Origin: an uncultured Clostridium sp.
GTDB lineage: Bacteria > Bacillota > Clostridia > TANB77 > CAG-508
Direction: 5' to 3'
DNA length: 64,000 bases
NCBI GenBank assembly: GCA_945865665.1
Contig: CAMBEE010000006.1
Location: 1-64,000 of the forward strand
Shown here: positions 39,194 through 49,042 of the stretch, piece after piece
Layout of the letters: each line of letters begins with the position of its first letter
How positions within the stretch are numbered: the stretch's first letter is position 1
The notes under the pieces: model-generated
What the model saw: only the letters and a program-made list of their open reading frames with translations
Databases searched by the model: none
What the model was told of the DNA's origin: nothing
Position numbers and translations under genes: made by a program

Positions 39194-40292
39194 ATTTTTT
39201 CACCATCCTTTTTTTAATATAAGCTAAAAATAATATAAAAAGTCCTAAAATCATTATTGAAATACTTAATATCCTATAAATATAAGTCTCAAAAAAATGA
39301 GATATATAATAGCTAGAAGGAAATAAAGCAATAGCAAATGTTGTAATTGAAAATATTGATATCATTTGAGAAGTATCTGATAAAGTATATAATTTTGCAA
39401 AAATGTAAGTAGAAAATTTTAAAGATATACTTAGATAACAGCAAAATGAAATTGTCCATATAAGCAAGAATAGTGCTTCAAATCGCTGAAAAAAGTTACC
39501 AAACTCAATGTATTTACTTACAGAGAACAAAGGCATAATTTCATCTGTATTAATATAAATTGAAAACATAAATAATAAAGTAGCAACACACATAAAAATA
39601 AAAAGTATAGATAATATTATTGATAAAATACAAATTTTTTTATATTTCTTAGGTTCATTTAAAAGTGGAGGAAGAAGATACATATATACAATACCAGAAA
39701 AAGTACCAATATTAGATAGACCTAAAATAAATGTACTTTTATAACCATTACCTAATATTGGAAGAATTTTCTGGAAAGAAAAGTTATCTAAATTTCCAAT
39801 AAATATAAGTAAAATACTAACAAAAAGAATAGGAAATATAATTGTTGTTGTTTTTATAGTGGAGTTAAATCCCAAATCATTTGAAAATGTGATTGTTATT
39901 ATAAAAATAAGTATAACATATAATATATTTGTATAAGGATAATATACAATTTTGAGTCCTTCACAAAAATTTCGCAACAACATAGAAGATGTGATTACAA
40001 AATATATAATAAATGCAAAGCCAATAATATTTTTTAATACATTTCCACCCAAAAACTTAGAAATATCAATAATATCCAAGCCGGGAAAATTCTTAAATAA
40101 AGTACAAATCAGAAATACTATAAATAAACAAATTGTACCAACGTAAAAAATGTTTAATAAAATACTTGATTTTAGTTCATTTATTAAGGTTTGTGAAAGT
40201 GAAATAACTGTAAATGGAGCAAGGACAGACAGTATAAGAGCAATCGCTTCAACTGTTCCAAGCTTTGACTTTGACATAATTAAAACCTCCAC
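39186..40292 (-). CDS. gerB: Spore germination protein, GerAB permease family
   Basis: Polytopic APC-like permease between GerA and GerC; FCEGLKIVYYPYTN. Confidence 0.88.
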   Translation of the reverse strand: MEVLIMSKSKLGTVEAIALILSVLAPFTVISLSQTLINELKSSILLNIFYVGTICLFIVFLICTLFKNFPGLDIIDISKFLGGNVLKNIIGFAFIIYFVITSSMLLRNFCEGLKIVYYPYTNILYVILIFIITITFSNDLGFNSTIKTTTIIFPILFVSILLIFIGNLDNFSFQKILPILGNGYKSTFILGLSNIGTFSGIVYMYLLPPLLNEPKKYKKICILSIILSILFIFMCVATLLFMFSIYINTDEIMPLFSVSKYIEFGNFFQRFEALFLLIWTISFCCYLSISLKFSTYIFAKLYTLSDTSQMISIFSITTFAIALFPSSYYISHFFETYIYRILSISIMILGLFILFLAYIKKRMVKKFE

Positions 40293-41974
40293 TTCATTGA
40301 TATTTTATTTTGTTTTTTTATTCTTTTTGTTGCTAAAAAAGTAGGTCTGCTTTCCCTTTTCCAAATTGGAGAAAGCAGAAAGCCATTATTTTTTGAGTTC
40401 ATTACAGGAGCATATGGTGCAGTATAAGAAACACCAAAAGTTTCTAAATCACATAAAGCTGATATATACACAAAAATACCTATTCCAATACCTAAAAATC
40501 CTGCAAGGTAACCAAGAAAAACAAATGCAAACCTAAAAAATCTTAAATGAAAACTAAAAGTAAAATCTGGAATAGCAAAAGAGCTCATACCTGTAATAGC
40601 AACAATAATAATTAGTATAGGACTAACAATACCAGCACTTACAGCAGCCTGACCTAAAACCAGAGCTCCAACAATACCAAGAGTAGGACCAATAGGGGAA
40701 GGAACCCTTAATCCAGCTTCTCTAATAATTTCAAAAGAAATTTCCATTATAACAATTTCTAATATTATAGGGAAAGGAACACTTTGCCTAGAAGATAATA
40801 TAGAATACAATAATTCAGTTGGTATAATCTCTCTATGAAAACTGGTAATTGCAATATAAAGACCAGGCAATAATAAAGCAAAAAAAGCAGAAATTATTCT
40901 AATTACTTTTAAAAAGTTTGCAAAAATAGGTTTTAGGTTTTTATCTTCTGGAGACGATAAAAAGTCAATTAATACTGCAGGTAGAATTAAAGCATATGGT
41001 GAACCATTTACAATAATAATAACCCTACCTTGAAGTAATGACTTTACTGCACTATCAGGTCTTTCAGAAACAAGAATTTTTGGAACACCTAAAAAATTAG
41101 TCTCTGATAATAATTGCTCTAATTCTCCAGCAGAAAGAAGAGAATCAATATCTAAATTATTAAGTCGATAGTTTGCTTCTGCAACCAAATCATCATTTGC
41201 AATATCTTTTACATAGCATAAAGCACAATTAGTTTTTGTTACCTTTCCGACTTTTACATTTTCTATAACTAAATTTTCATTATTAGTAAACCTTCGTATA
41301 AGAGAAGTATTTGTACGTAAATTTTCAACAAATGCCTCATGTGAACCTTTAATAACAACCTCATTTTCAGGCTTTGTAATACTTCTTTGCTTAAAACCTT
41401 TAACATCAATATCAAAACCTACAGATAGAGTATCAACAAACAATCCACAGTTTCCAGAATTAACACCAGCAAAAATATCATCAAAAACATTTTGCTGTTT
41501 TAAAGTATTTTGAGGTATCAAACAGCTTTCAATATAATCTGCTAAATTAAATCTTTTTACTTTTCTTACAGTTACATTATTAGAAACAGTCTCAGAAATG
41601 ACTCTATTTTGCTCTCCACCAAAAAGATTATTTCTATTTCGTAGCATCAAAGATTCCAAAACAAAATCATTTAAAAGTTGAGAATCTACCATACCATCAA
41701 TATAAAGCAAAAAAGCTTTGTATTGATTACCACGAGCATTCAAAATAAACTCACGAATTATAATGTCGCTATTAATCAAAGTATTATATTTTGTTTTCAC
41801 ATACTCTAAATTTGCATTAATATTAGTTGAAACTTTTTGTGGCTTTTCGGGTACTTTTTTACTATTTTGAATTGTAGTAGACTCGGGATTTTCAGAGTCT
41901 GTTGGTAATGTAAACTGATATACTTCTTTTGGCGTATAGCCAAATGCATCATTAATAAAATCTTTTATTTTCAT
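40280..41974 (-). CDS. gerA: Spore germination protein GerA family
   Basis: GRVIIIVNGSPYALILPAVLIDFLSSPEDK; REAGLRVPSPIGPTLGIVGALVLGQAAVSAGIVSP. Confidence 0.93.
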   Translation of the reverse strand: MKIKDFINDAFGYTPKEVYQFTLPTDSENPESTTIQNSKKVPEKPQKVSTNINANLEYVKTKYNTLINSDIIIREFILNARGNQYKAFLLYIDGMVDSQLLNDFVLESLMLRNRNNLFGGEQNRVISETVSNNVTVRKVKRFNLADYIESCLIPQNTLKQQNVFDDIFAGVNSGNCGLFVDTLSVGFDIDVKGFKQRSITKPENEVVIKGSHEAFVENLRTNTSLIRRFTNNENLVIENVKVGKVTKTNCALCYVKDIANDDLVAEANYRLNNLDIDSLLSAGELEQLLSETNFLGVPKILVSERPDSAVKSLLQGRVIIIVNGSPYALILPAVLIDFLSSPEDKNLKPIFANFLKVIRIISAFFALLLPGLYIAITSFHREIIPTELLYSILSSRQSVPFPIILEIVIMEISFEIIREAGLRVPSPIGPTLGIVGALVLGQAAVSAGIVSPILIIIVAITGMSSFAIPDFTFSFHLRFFRFAFVFLGYLAGFLGIGIGIFVYISALCDLETFGVSYTAPYAPVMNSKNNGFLLSPIWKRESRPTFLATKRIKKQNKISMKWRF

Positions 41975-42115
41975 AATATTAGTAGTATTGGCAAAAAAAA
42001 TGTAAATATACTTTTTTTTAACAATAAAAAATGATATAATATAATCATATGCAAAAGCTGCATATTGAAACCGAAAAAGATTTTATAAACATATGTAAAA
42101 AATTCTGTATCACAT

Positions 42116-43252
42116 TTGAAAGTTGGTGAAAAAATGAAATCAAAAATAACCAAATTTATAATGACAGCAGTAACAATGCTAATAGCAGTAATTATAATGA
42201 TTATAGGAATAATGATTTACGAAGAAATATCAAAAACAAATATATCAGACGAAGTACAAGAATTTGTATCAAATATCACAATATCAAGTGGAGAAACAAG
42301 TAAAAGTGAAATACAAACACCACAAGTACTAGAAACAACGGTAGAAACAATATCGCCATCAGACGAAAACATAGATTACAGTAATTCAAATATAAACAAA
42401 TATTTTTACAACCAATTGGATAATAATTCAAAAATATTTTATAACGCATTAGAAAAAAACAAAGAAAATATGAAAACAGGAACATATGAAATTAATTTAG
42501 GAACAGAATTCACTAATGTACTGTCAGCAAGTGATGGAGAAGAAAAACTAGGAGATTATTATCAAACTGCAATAGAAGCATATACATATGATAATCCAGA
42601 AATATTTTATATAGATTTTGAAAAGTTATATTTAAATATAGAAACAACAACTAGAGGAAATAAGAAAACATATAAGGTATTGATGAATTCTGGAAACAAC
42701 GCCAATTATTTATCAAGCCAATTTTCAAAAGAAGAAATAAATTCAGCACTTACTGAAATAGAAAATATAAAAGAATATTTTATACAAAACAAAAATCAAA
42801 GCACATATCAAAATATAAAAAATATACATGATTATTTAGTAGAAACAATAGATTATGATCAGACCATATCTCGTCCAAACACATATAATCTATATGGAGC
42901 GCTTGTAGAAAAGAATTGTGTATGTGAAGGATATGCAAAGGCTTTTAAATATTTAGCAGATGCCTTAAATATACCGGCTATAGTAGTTTCTGGAACAGGA
43001 ACAAATTCAGAAGGAAACACAGAAAATCATGCATGGAATTATGTACAAATAAATGAAAAATGGTATGCAGTAGACTGCACTTGGGATGACCCAATATTGA
43101 TAGGAGGAGCAATTCTAACACATTCAACAAAATACAAATATTTTCTAAAAGGTTCAAATGAATTTGACAAAGCACATACGCCAAGCGGACAATTTACTGA
43201 AAACGGAAAAGTATTTTCATATCCACCAGTAAGTATAGAAAACTATAAATAA
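42116..43252 (+). CDS. Transglutaminase-domain membrane-anchored protein
   Basis: KNCVCEGYAKAFKYLADALNIPAIVVSGTG, NHAWNYVQINEKWYAVDCTWDDP (Cys-His-Asp). Confidence 0.85.
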   Translation: MKVGEKMKSKITKFIMTAVTMLIAVIIMIIGIMIYEEISKTNISDEVQEFVSNITISSGETSKSEIQTPQVLETTVETISPSDENIDYSNSNINKYFYNQLDNNSKIFYNALEKNKENMKTGTYEINLGTEFTNVLSASDGEEKLGDYYQTAIEAYTYDNPEIFYIDFEKLYLNIETTTRGNKKTYKVLMNSGNNANYLSSQFSKEEINSALTEIENIKEYFIQNKNQSTYQNIKNIHDYLVETIDYDQTISRPNTYNLYGALVEKNCVCEGYAKAFKYLADALNIPAIVVSGTGTNSEGNTENHAWNYVQINEKWYAVDCTWDDPILIGGAILTHSTKYKYFLKGSNEFDKAHTPSGQFTENGKVFSYPPVSIENYK

Positions 43253-43266
43253 AAGGAGCAATAAAA

Positions 43267-44166
43267 ATGTCTTTAAAAGATAAAATACCAAATAAATTAC
43301 CTAACTTATCAAATTTATCAAAATTAGGAACAAATAAAATAAAAGTATATGCATTTGTAGGACCATCAGGAACTGGAAAAAGTTACAGAGCCCAAATGGT
43401 AGCAAGTGAAAAAAATATCAAATATATAATTGATGACGGTTTATTAATAAAAGATAACGAAGTAATTGCAGGTGAGTCAGCAAAAAAAGCACCAACAAAA
43501 ATTGAAACAGTAAAACATGCATTATTTTATACAGACGAGGAAAAACAGGAAATAATTAAAGCATTTAAAAAATATAAACCAGAAAGCATATTAATACTTG
43601 GAACATCAGATGGTATGGTTCAAAAAATAGCAGCTAACTTAGGTTTACCAGAAATATGTGATACTACATATATTTCTGATGTAGCAACACAAGAAGAAAT
43701 GGAAACAGCAAGAAGAATAAGGGTTACAGAAGGAAAACATGTAATACCAGTTCCAACATTTGAAATAAAAAAAGATTTTTCAGGATATTTATTAGACCCA
43801 CTTCAAATTTTTAAAACAAAAGGCAGGGGAAAAGACCCATATATTTCAGAAAAATCTATAATTAGACCAACATTTAGTTATATGGGAAAATTCACTATTT
43901 CTGATACAGTTTTTAGACAAATAATAGAGTATTTAGCTTCTAAAACAATTGAAATTCACAAGGTCCAAAAGATTAGAGTTGATAATTTTGGCGAGGGTGT
44001 TAAGTTATATATGGAAGTAACTGTTGTATATGGATTTAATGTTGTTGAGGGCATAAATGAGTTTAAAGCTAAGGCTAAAAAAGAGATTGAAAAGTTGACT
44101 GCTATGAATGTTGAGGAGTTTGAGGTTGTAGCAAAAAATGTATATATTCCAAAGGAAAATTTATAA
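43267..44166 (+). CDS. P-loop NTPase-like N-terminus with Asp23/Gls24-like C-terminal domain
   Basis: VYAFVGPSGTGKSYRAQMVA Walker A; C-term VQKIRVDNFGEGVKLYMEVTVVYGFNVVEGINEFKAKAKKEIEKLTAMNV is Asp23-like. Confidence 0.65.
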   Translation: MSLKDKIPNKLPNLSNLSKLGTNKIKVYAFVGPSGTGKSYRAQMVASEKNIKYIIDDGLLIKDNEVIAGESAKKAPTKIETVKHALFYTDEEKQEIIKAFKKYKPESILILGTSDGMVQKIAANLGLPEICDTTYISDVATQEEMETARRIRVTEGKHVIPVPTFEIKKDFSGYLLDPLQIFKTKGRGKDPYISEKSIIRPTFSYMGKFTISDTVFRQIIEYLASKTIEIHKVQKIRVDNFGEGVKLYMEVTVVYGFNVVEGINEFKAKAKKEIEKLTAMNVEEFEVVAKNVYIPKENL

Positions 44167-44227
44167 TATTTATAATATTATAAATATTAATTTTTAATAA
44201 AAATTTAATTGTGAAAGGAAAATAAAT

Positions 44228-44824
44228 ATGAAAAATATTTTGAAATCAATAGAAAGAGGAATTGTAAAAGGTGCAATTTGGGTTTATTGCAAAGTTGTAT
44301 ATAGATTTGAATTAGTAGGAAAAGAAAATATACCAAAAGAAGGACCAGTAATTATTTGTGGAAATCACAGAAGTTTTTTAGATCCACCATTAATGGAAGT
44401 AACTACTGGAAGATATACTAGATTTTTAGCAAAAGAAGAGTTAACAAAGAATAAATTTTTAGCTTACTTAGGTTATGTATTTGATGCTATTTTGGTAAAG
44501 AGAGATTCAAAAGAAGTTATGGCTTTAAAGGAGTCTTTGAAGACTTTGAAAAATGGTGACTGTTTGGCTTTGTTTCCAGAGGGAACTAGAAATGGTTTGG
44601 CAAAGGGTGAAAAAGTTAAAGATGGTGCTGCGTTTTTTGCAGTAAGAAGCGGTGCACCTGTTGTACCTTGTGGTATTAAAGGTGGAGAAAAAGGAAATAG
44701 AAAAGTTACTATTACATATGGAAAGCCACTTGATTTTAGTCAATATAAAGGTAGTAAAGATAAAGAAGTTTTAGATAAAGTTACTGAGGAGATTATGAGT
44801 AATATTATTGAACTTACAAAATAA
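44228..44824 (+). CDS. plsC: 1-acyl-sn-glycerol-3-phosphate acyltransferase
   Basis: GNHRSFLDPPLM; FPEGTRNGLAKGEKVKDGAAFFAVRSGAPVVP. Confidence 0.93.
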   Translation: MKNILKSIERGIVKGAIWVYCKVVYRFELVGKENIPKEGPVIICGNHRSFLDPPLMEVTTGRYTRFLAKEELTKNKFLAYLGYVFDAILVKRDSKEVMALKESLKTLKNGDCLALFPEGTRNGLAKGEKVKDGAAFFAVRSGAPVVPCGIKGGEKGNRKVTITYGKPLDFSQYKGSKDKEVLDKVTEEIMSNIIELTK

Positions 44825-45295
44825 GTTACAATTCACAGCCTAAGAAAATTTCTGTGTGCAAGTTGCTCACCTTAAAGGTTATATATTTGATATTATATCC
44901 GTTTGATTGAAGTGAAAAATAGAAAATTTTAAATATAAAACTGAGGAATGCTCACGGAAAAATGTATAGATGTATATGATTTAAAACATTTTCTAGATTC
45001 AATACACAACATAAGAATTTCTAAAATAAATTTATGGCACCCTTCCACTTAGTTCTCGCTTCGCTTGACGTGAACTCTTTCCATAAATTTATTTAAGAAA
45101 TTCTAATATTGCTCCAATCACATTCGAAAAGTTTAAAATCATATACATATATACATTTTTTGCCTGAGTGAGAGAGGCTCAGTTTTGTATTTTAGATTTT
45201 CTTTTTGAACGTAATGAATAGGACATAATATCAAATATATAACCTTTAATGGGAGCAACTTACACACAAAAAATTCTAAAGCTGTGAGTTGCAAC
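44825..45295 (+). mobile_element. Palindromic MITE-like element, copy B
   Basis: Termini gttacaattcacag / ctgtgagttgcaac; perfect 8-bp direct repeats CAAAATAA at 44817-44824 and 45296-45303; no ORF. Confidence 0.93.
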
Positions 45296-45337
45296 CAAAA
45301 TAAAAAAATGTTGACATAATTTTTACTATAAAATTCA

Positions 45338-45366
45338 TTGACAAACTTTTAATTTAGTAGTATAAT
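45338..45366 (+). promoter_or_regulatory. Consensus sigma-A promoter for typA
   Basis: TTGACA-17 bp-TATAAT. Confidence 0.85.
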
Positions 45367-45428
45367 TTTAAAGTTAAAAGAGAAAAAATAAAATAATGTA
45401 AAAAATAAATAAAGAAGGGGTAATAAAA

Positions 45429-47243
45429 ATGAACAACAAAAACATAAGAAACATAGCAATAATAGCACACGTAGACCACGGAAAAACAACACTTGTAGAT
45501 GCACTATTAAAACAAAGTCATGTATTCAGAGAAAACGAACAAGTACAAGAAAGAGTAATGGACTCAAATGACCAAGAAAAAGAAAGAGGAATAACAATAC
45601 TATCTAAAAACACATCAGTAATGCACGGAGACATCAAAATAAACATAGTAGACACACCAGGACATGCTGACTTCGGAGGAGAAGTAGAAAGAGTTTTAAA
45701 AACAGTTGATGGAGTTTTACTATTAGTAGATGCATTTGAAGGAGCAATGCCACAAACAAGAGAAGTACTAAAAAAATCATTAGCATTGGGACTAAAACCA
45801 ATAGTAGTAATAAACAAAATAGATAGACCTGGAGCACAACCAGAAAAAGTTGTAGACCAAGTTATCGAATTATTTATTGAATTAAATGCTACAGATGAAC
45901 AATTAGACTTCCCAGTAGTATATGCATCAGCAAAAAACGGAATTGCAAAAATGGACTTAGCAGACGAAACAACAGATCTATCTTGTCTTTTTGAAACAAT
46001 AATAAACACAATTGAACCACCAAAATGTGAAATAGAAGGACCAGCACAAATGTTAGTATCTAACATAGATTATGATGATTATGTTGGAAGAATTGGTATA
46101 GGAAGACTAGAAAGAGGAAAAATGAAAGTTGGAATGCCAGTTAGCATCTGTGGAAAAGAAGACAAAATAACACAAGGAAGAATTGCAAAATTATATACAC
46201 ACGTTGGACTTAAAAAAGTTGAAGTTGAAGAAGTTGGAGCAGGTGATATTATAGAATTTGCTGGATTACCAGACATCAACATAGGTGACACAGTATGTGA
46301 TTTTGAACATCCAGAAAAAATACCATTTGTAGACATTGATGAACCAACAGTAACAATGACATTTAGTGTAAACAATGGACCATTTGCTGGAAAAGAAGGA
46401 CAATTTGTAACATCAAGACATATAAGAGACAGATTATACAAAGAGCTAGAAAGAAATGTATCATTAAGAGTAAAAGATGGAGAAACACCAGACTCATTTG
46501 AAGTATCAGGTAGAGGTGAATTACATTTATCAGTATTAATCGAAACAATGAGAAGAGAAGGATTTGAATTATTAGTATCAAGACCAAAAGTTATCTTCAA
46601 AGAAATTAATGGTGTAAAATGTGAACCAATTGAATTATTAGTTGTAAATGTACCAGATGACTGTGTAGGAAATGTAATTGAAAAATTAGGAAGAAGAAAA
46701 GCTGAAATGGTAAATATGGAACCTGCAGAAGCTGGACATACGAAAATAGAATTCAGAATCCCAGCAAGAGGAATAATTGGATATAGAACAGAATTCCTTA
46801 CAGACACAAAAGGTGAAGGAACAATGAACCACATATTTGACGCATATGAACCATACAAGGGAGATATCCAAGCTCGTGTTAGAGGAACAATAGTTGCATT
46901 CGAACCAGGTAAATCAGTAACATATGGACTATACAATGCACAAGACAAAGGTGACTTATTTATAGGACCAGGTGTAGATGTTTATGAAGGTATGATTGTT
47001 GGTTTAAACTCTAGAGGTGAGGATTTAGCAATAAATGTATGTAAAGAAAAACACTTAACAAATACTAGAGCATCAGGTTCAGACGAAGCATTAAGATTAG
47101 TTCCACCAATTCAAATGTCACTTGAAAAAGCTATTGAATTTATTCAAGACGACGAATTAGTTGAAATAACACCAAAATCTATTAGATTAAGAAAGAAAAT
47201 ATTAGACTCTAAAGAAAGAGAAAGAGCTAATAGAAATAAATAA
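45429..47243 (+). CDS. typA: Ribosome-associated GTPase TypA/BipA
   Basis: NIAIIAHVDHGKTTLVDALLKQS; DSNDQEKERGITI; DTPGHADFGGEVER. Confidence 0.98.
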   Translation: MNNKNIRNIAIIAHVDHGKTTLVDALLKQSHVFRENEQVQERVMDSNDQEKERGITILSKNTSVMHGDIKINIVDTPGHADFGGEVERVLKTVDGVLLLVDAFEGAMPQTREVLKKSLALGLKPIVVINKIDRPGAQPEKVVDQVIELFIELNATDEQLDFPVVYASAKNGIAKMDLADETTDLSCLFETIINTIEPPKCEIEGPAQMLVSNIDYDDYVGRIGIGRLERGKMKVGMPVSICGKEDKITQGRIAKLYTHVGLKKVEVEEVGAGDIIEFAGLPDINIGDTVCDFEHPEKIPFVDIDEPTVTMTFSVNNGPFAGKEGQFVTSRHIRDRLYKELERNVSLRVKDGETPDSFEVSGRGELHLSVLIETMRREGFELLVSRPKVIFKEINGVKCEPIELLVVNVPDDCVGNVIEKLGRRKAEMVNMEPAEAGHTKIEFRIPARGIIGYRTEFLTDTKGEGTMNHIFDAYEPYKGDIQARVRGTIVAFEPGKSVTYGLYNAQDKGDLFIGPGVDVYEGMIVGLNSRGEDLAINVCKEKHLTNTRASGSDEALRLVPPIQMSLEKAIEFIQDDELVEITPKSIRLRKKILDSKERERANRNK

Positions 47244-47244
47244 A

Positions 47245-47283
47245 ATGAGACAAGTGGGACAGTGCAAATTTGTCTCACTTATT
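47245..47283 (+). terminator. Terminator after typA
   Basis: aatgagacaagtgggacagtgcaaatttgtctcactt. Confidence 0.7.
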
Positions 47284-47312
47284 TGTTGTAAAATGTCGAA
47301 AGGAAGCAAAAA

Positions 47313-47900
47313 ATGAATAAGCAAGAGTTAGAAAAAATAAAACAAAAAGCTTTAGAAGACCACATACCAATAATAATGGATGACACTTTAGAAATTATAG
47401 AAAAAGAATTAAAAGAAAATCCACCAAAAAGAATATTGGAAATAGGAGCAGCAGTTGGGTATTCAGCAATGTGCTTCTCAGAATTTTTAGCACAAGATGG
47501 AGTAATTGACACAATAGAAAGAGATGAAGAAAGAATTCAAGAAGCAAAAGAAAACTTTAAAAAAGTTGGAGTAGAAGACAAAATCAAACTTTATGAAGGA
47601 GATGCTGTAGAAATATTACCTACTTTAAATGAAAAATATGATATGGTATTTATAGATGCAGCAAAAGGAAAATATCCATTTTTCTTAAAGGAATCATTAA
47701 GAATGATAAATGAAAATGGCGTTATTTTTGCGGATAATATTTTATACAAAGGTTATGTTATGAGTGATTATAACAAACACAAACAACGTACTGCTGTAAG
47801 AAATTTAAGAGAATACATAAAGGAAGTTTCTGAAAATCCAAATCTTGAAACAGAAATTTTGGAGGTAGGAGATGGACTTGCAATAAGTAAATTAAAATAA
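47313..47900 (+). CDS. O-methyltransferase (TrmR/COG4122-like)
   Basis: RILEIGAAVGYSAMCFSEFL; YDMVFIDAAKGKYPFFLKES; DNILYKGYV. Confidence 0.88.
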   Translation: MNKQELEKIKQKALEDHIPIIMDDTLEIIEKELKENPPKRILEIGAAVGYSAMCFSEFLAQDGVIDTIERDEERIQEAKENFKKVGVEDKIKLYEGDAVEILPTLNEKYDMVFIDAAKGKYPFFLKESLRMINENGVIFADNILYKGYVMSDYNKHKQRTAVRNLREYIKEVSENPNLETEILEVGDGLAISKLK

Positions 47901-47983
47901 TAAAGATCGCTTTTTTGGAAAACTAAAATTAGCATATAGAAAGAAAACAGACACATCAAAATAAAGTTGATGTGTCTGAAATT

Positions 47984-48859
47984 TTAGAAAGGTCTGCCCC
48001 TTTCAATAATCTTATAGGGCTTTTCTAAACCAATAAAATCAAATAATTGGTTTTCTACATAAGCATAGCCGTCAATATTAATTCTCGAACGATCAAACTC
48101 AATGTTTGTTTCAGCATAACGCTGCTTTTTATAAGCATCATGCCCTGCGAGAGAGTGACTTTCAGCATGTATATGCATTTTGAATGTCCGTATTTGAATT
48201 TCAAAACAACGACCAGTCGAAGGATCTTGGAAAACGACATGTAAAGACTGATAACCTGTTTCTTTTGGTCGTAGAATATAATCCTTTACCCATTTTTGAT
48301 ATTCTGGAGGTAAGTAAGATTTTTCAGGTAGTTCAACATCTTTAAAATCTGTTTTATTAAATCCTTCAGTTTGGAAAACCTGAGTTGCGATACAAGGAAT
48401 AAAACCATTTTCAAGATTAAAATCTATAACTGTTTTCATTAAATTATAACATATTTCGATACTGTTATCAAAAATAATAAAACGAAAAGCTAATACATCC
48501 TTGAAATCTGTTAAGTCTCTACCTTGTGATAAATATAAGTTTATCTTTTTTTCTGTACCAATAACTGATTTTCTTCTTCCTGCAAGTTGAAATTTCAAAT
48601 TTGGATATGCATTCTTAGTAGCCGTATATAAGGAGTCGTAATGTTTTCTAATCATTGATAGAAATTTATTATCTATCAATATATTTTTTACTTCAATAAG
48701 TTTGTTTGCATGGAGCAAATTAGTTAAATCATTACTATCCCGCAATACAGAGGAATACTCAGTTAATACTTCTACAAGAGATGAAGAAGTATATAAAAAA
48801 GGTACAATGTTTAAGTCATCTTTGGCAATAGAATCGCCAATGTTTTTTTTATCTGTCAT
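47984..48859 (-). CDS. RelA/SpoT-synthetase-like nucleotidyltransferase domain protein (no HD or TGS recognised)
   Basis: GRRKSVIGTEKKINLYLSQGRDLTDFKDVLAFRFIIF; PKETGYQSLHVVFQDPSTGRCFEIQIRTFKMHIHAESHSLAGHDAYK. Confidence 0.75.
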   Translation of the reverse strand: MTDKKNIGDSIAKDDLNIVPFLYTSSSLVEVLTEYSSVLRDSNDLTNLLHANKLIEVKNILIDNKFLSMIRKHYDSLYTATKNAYPNLKFQLAGRRKSVIGTEKKINLYLSQGRDLTDFKDVLAFRFIIFDNSIEICYNLMKTVIDFNLENGFIPCIATQVFQTEGFNKTDFKDVELPEKSYLPPEYQKWVKDYILRPKETGYQSLHVVFQDPSTGRCFEIQIRTFKMHIHAESHSLAGHDAYKKQRYAETNIEFDRSRINIDGYAYVENQLFDFIGLEKPYKIIERGRPF

Positions 48860-49042
48860 ACTAAATTCCTTTCTTTAATAAAATTTTTTATATAGATTAC
48901 ATAACTTGATTATAACACAAAATTAAAATAAATTCAAATTATTGACATAAATGGAAAATCTATATATAATAATATACATAAAAAATATTAAAAATTAAAT
49001 ACAAATATAAAGTATAAATTCAGTAAAGAAAGGAAATCAAAA

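Noticed and set aside
45301-45337. Second TTGACA upstream of typA as an extra promoter
   Set aside because: Spacing to the nearest -10-like sequence is too short; the 45338-45366 promoter is much better.
46079-46948. Minus-strand ORF (289 aa) opposite typA, and similar ones at 45518-46066, 19650-20231 and 54142-54585
   Set aside because: All are antisense to strongly conserved genes, without plausible RBS or domain content.
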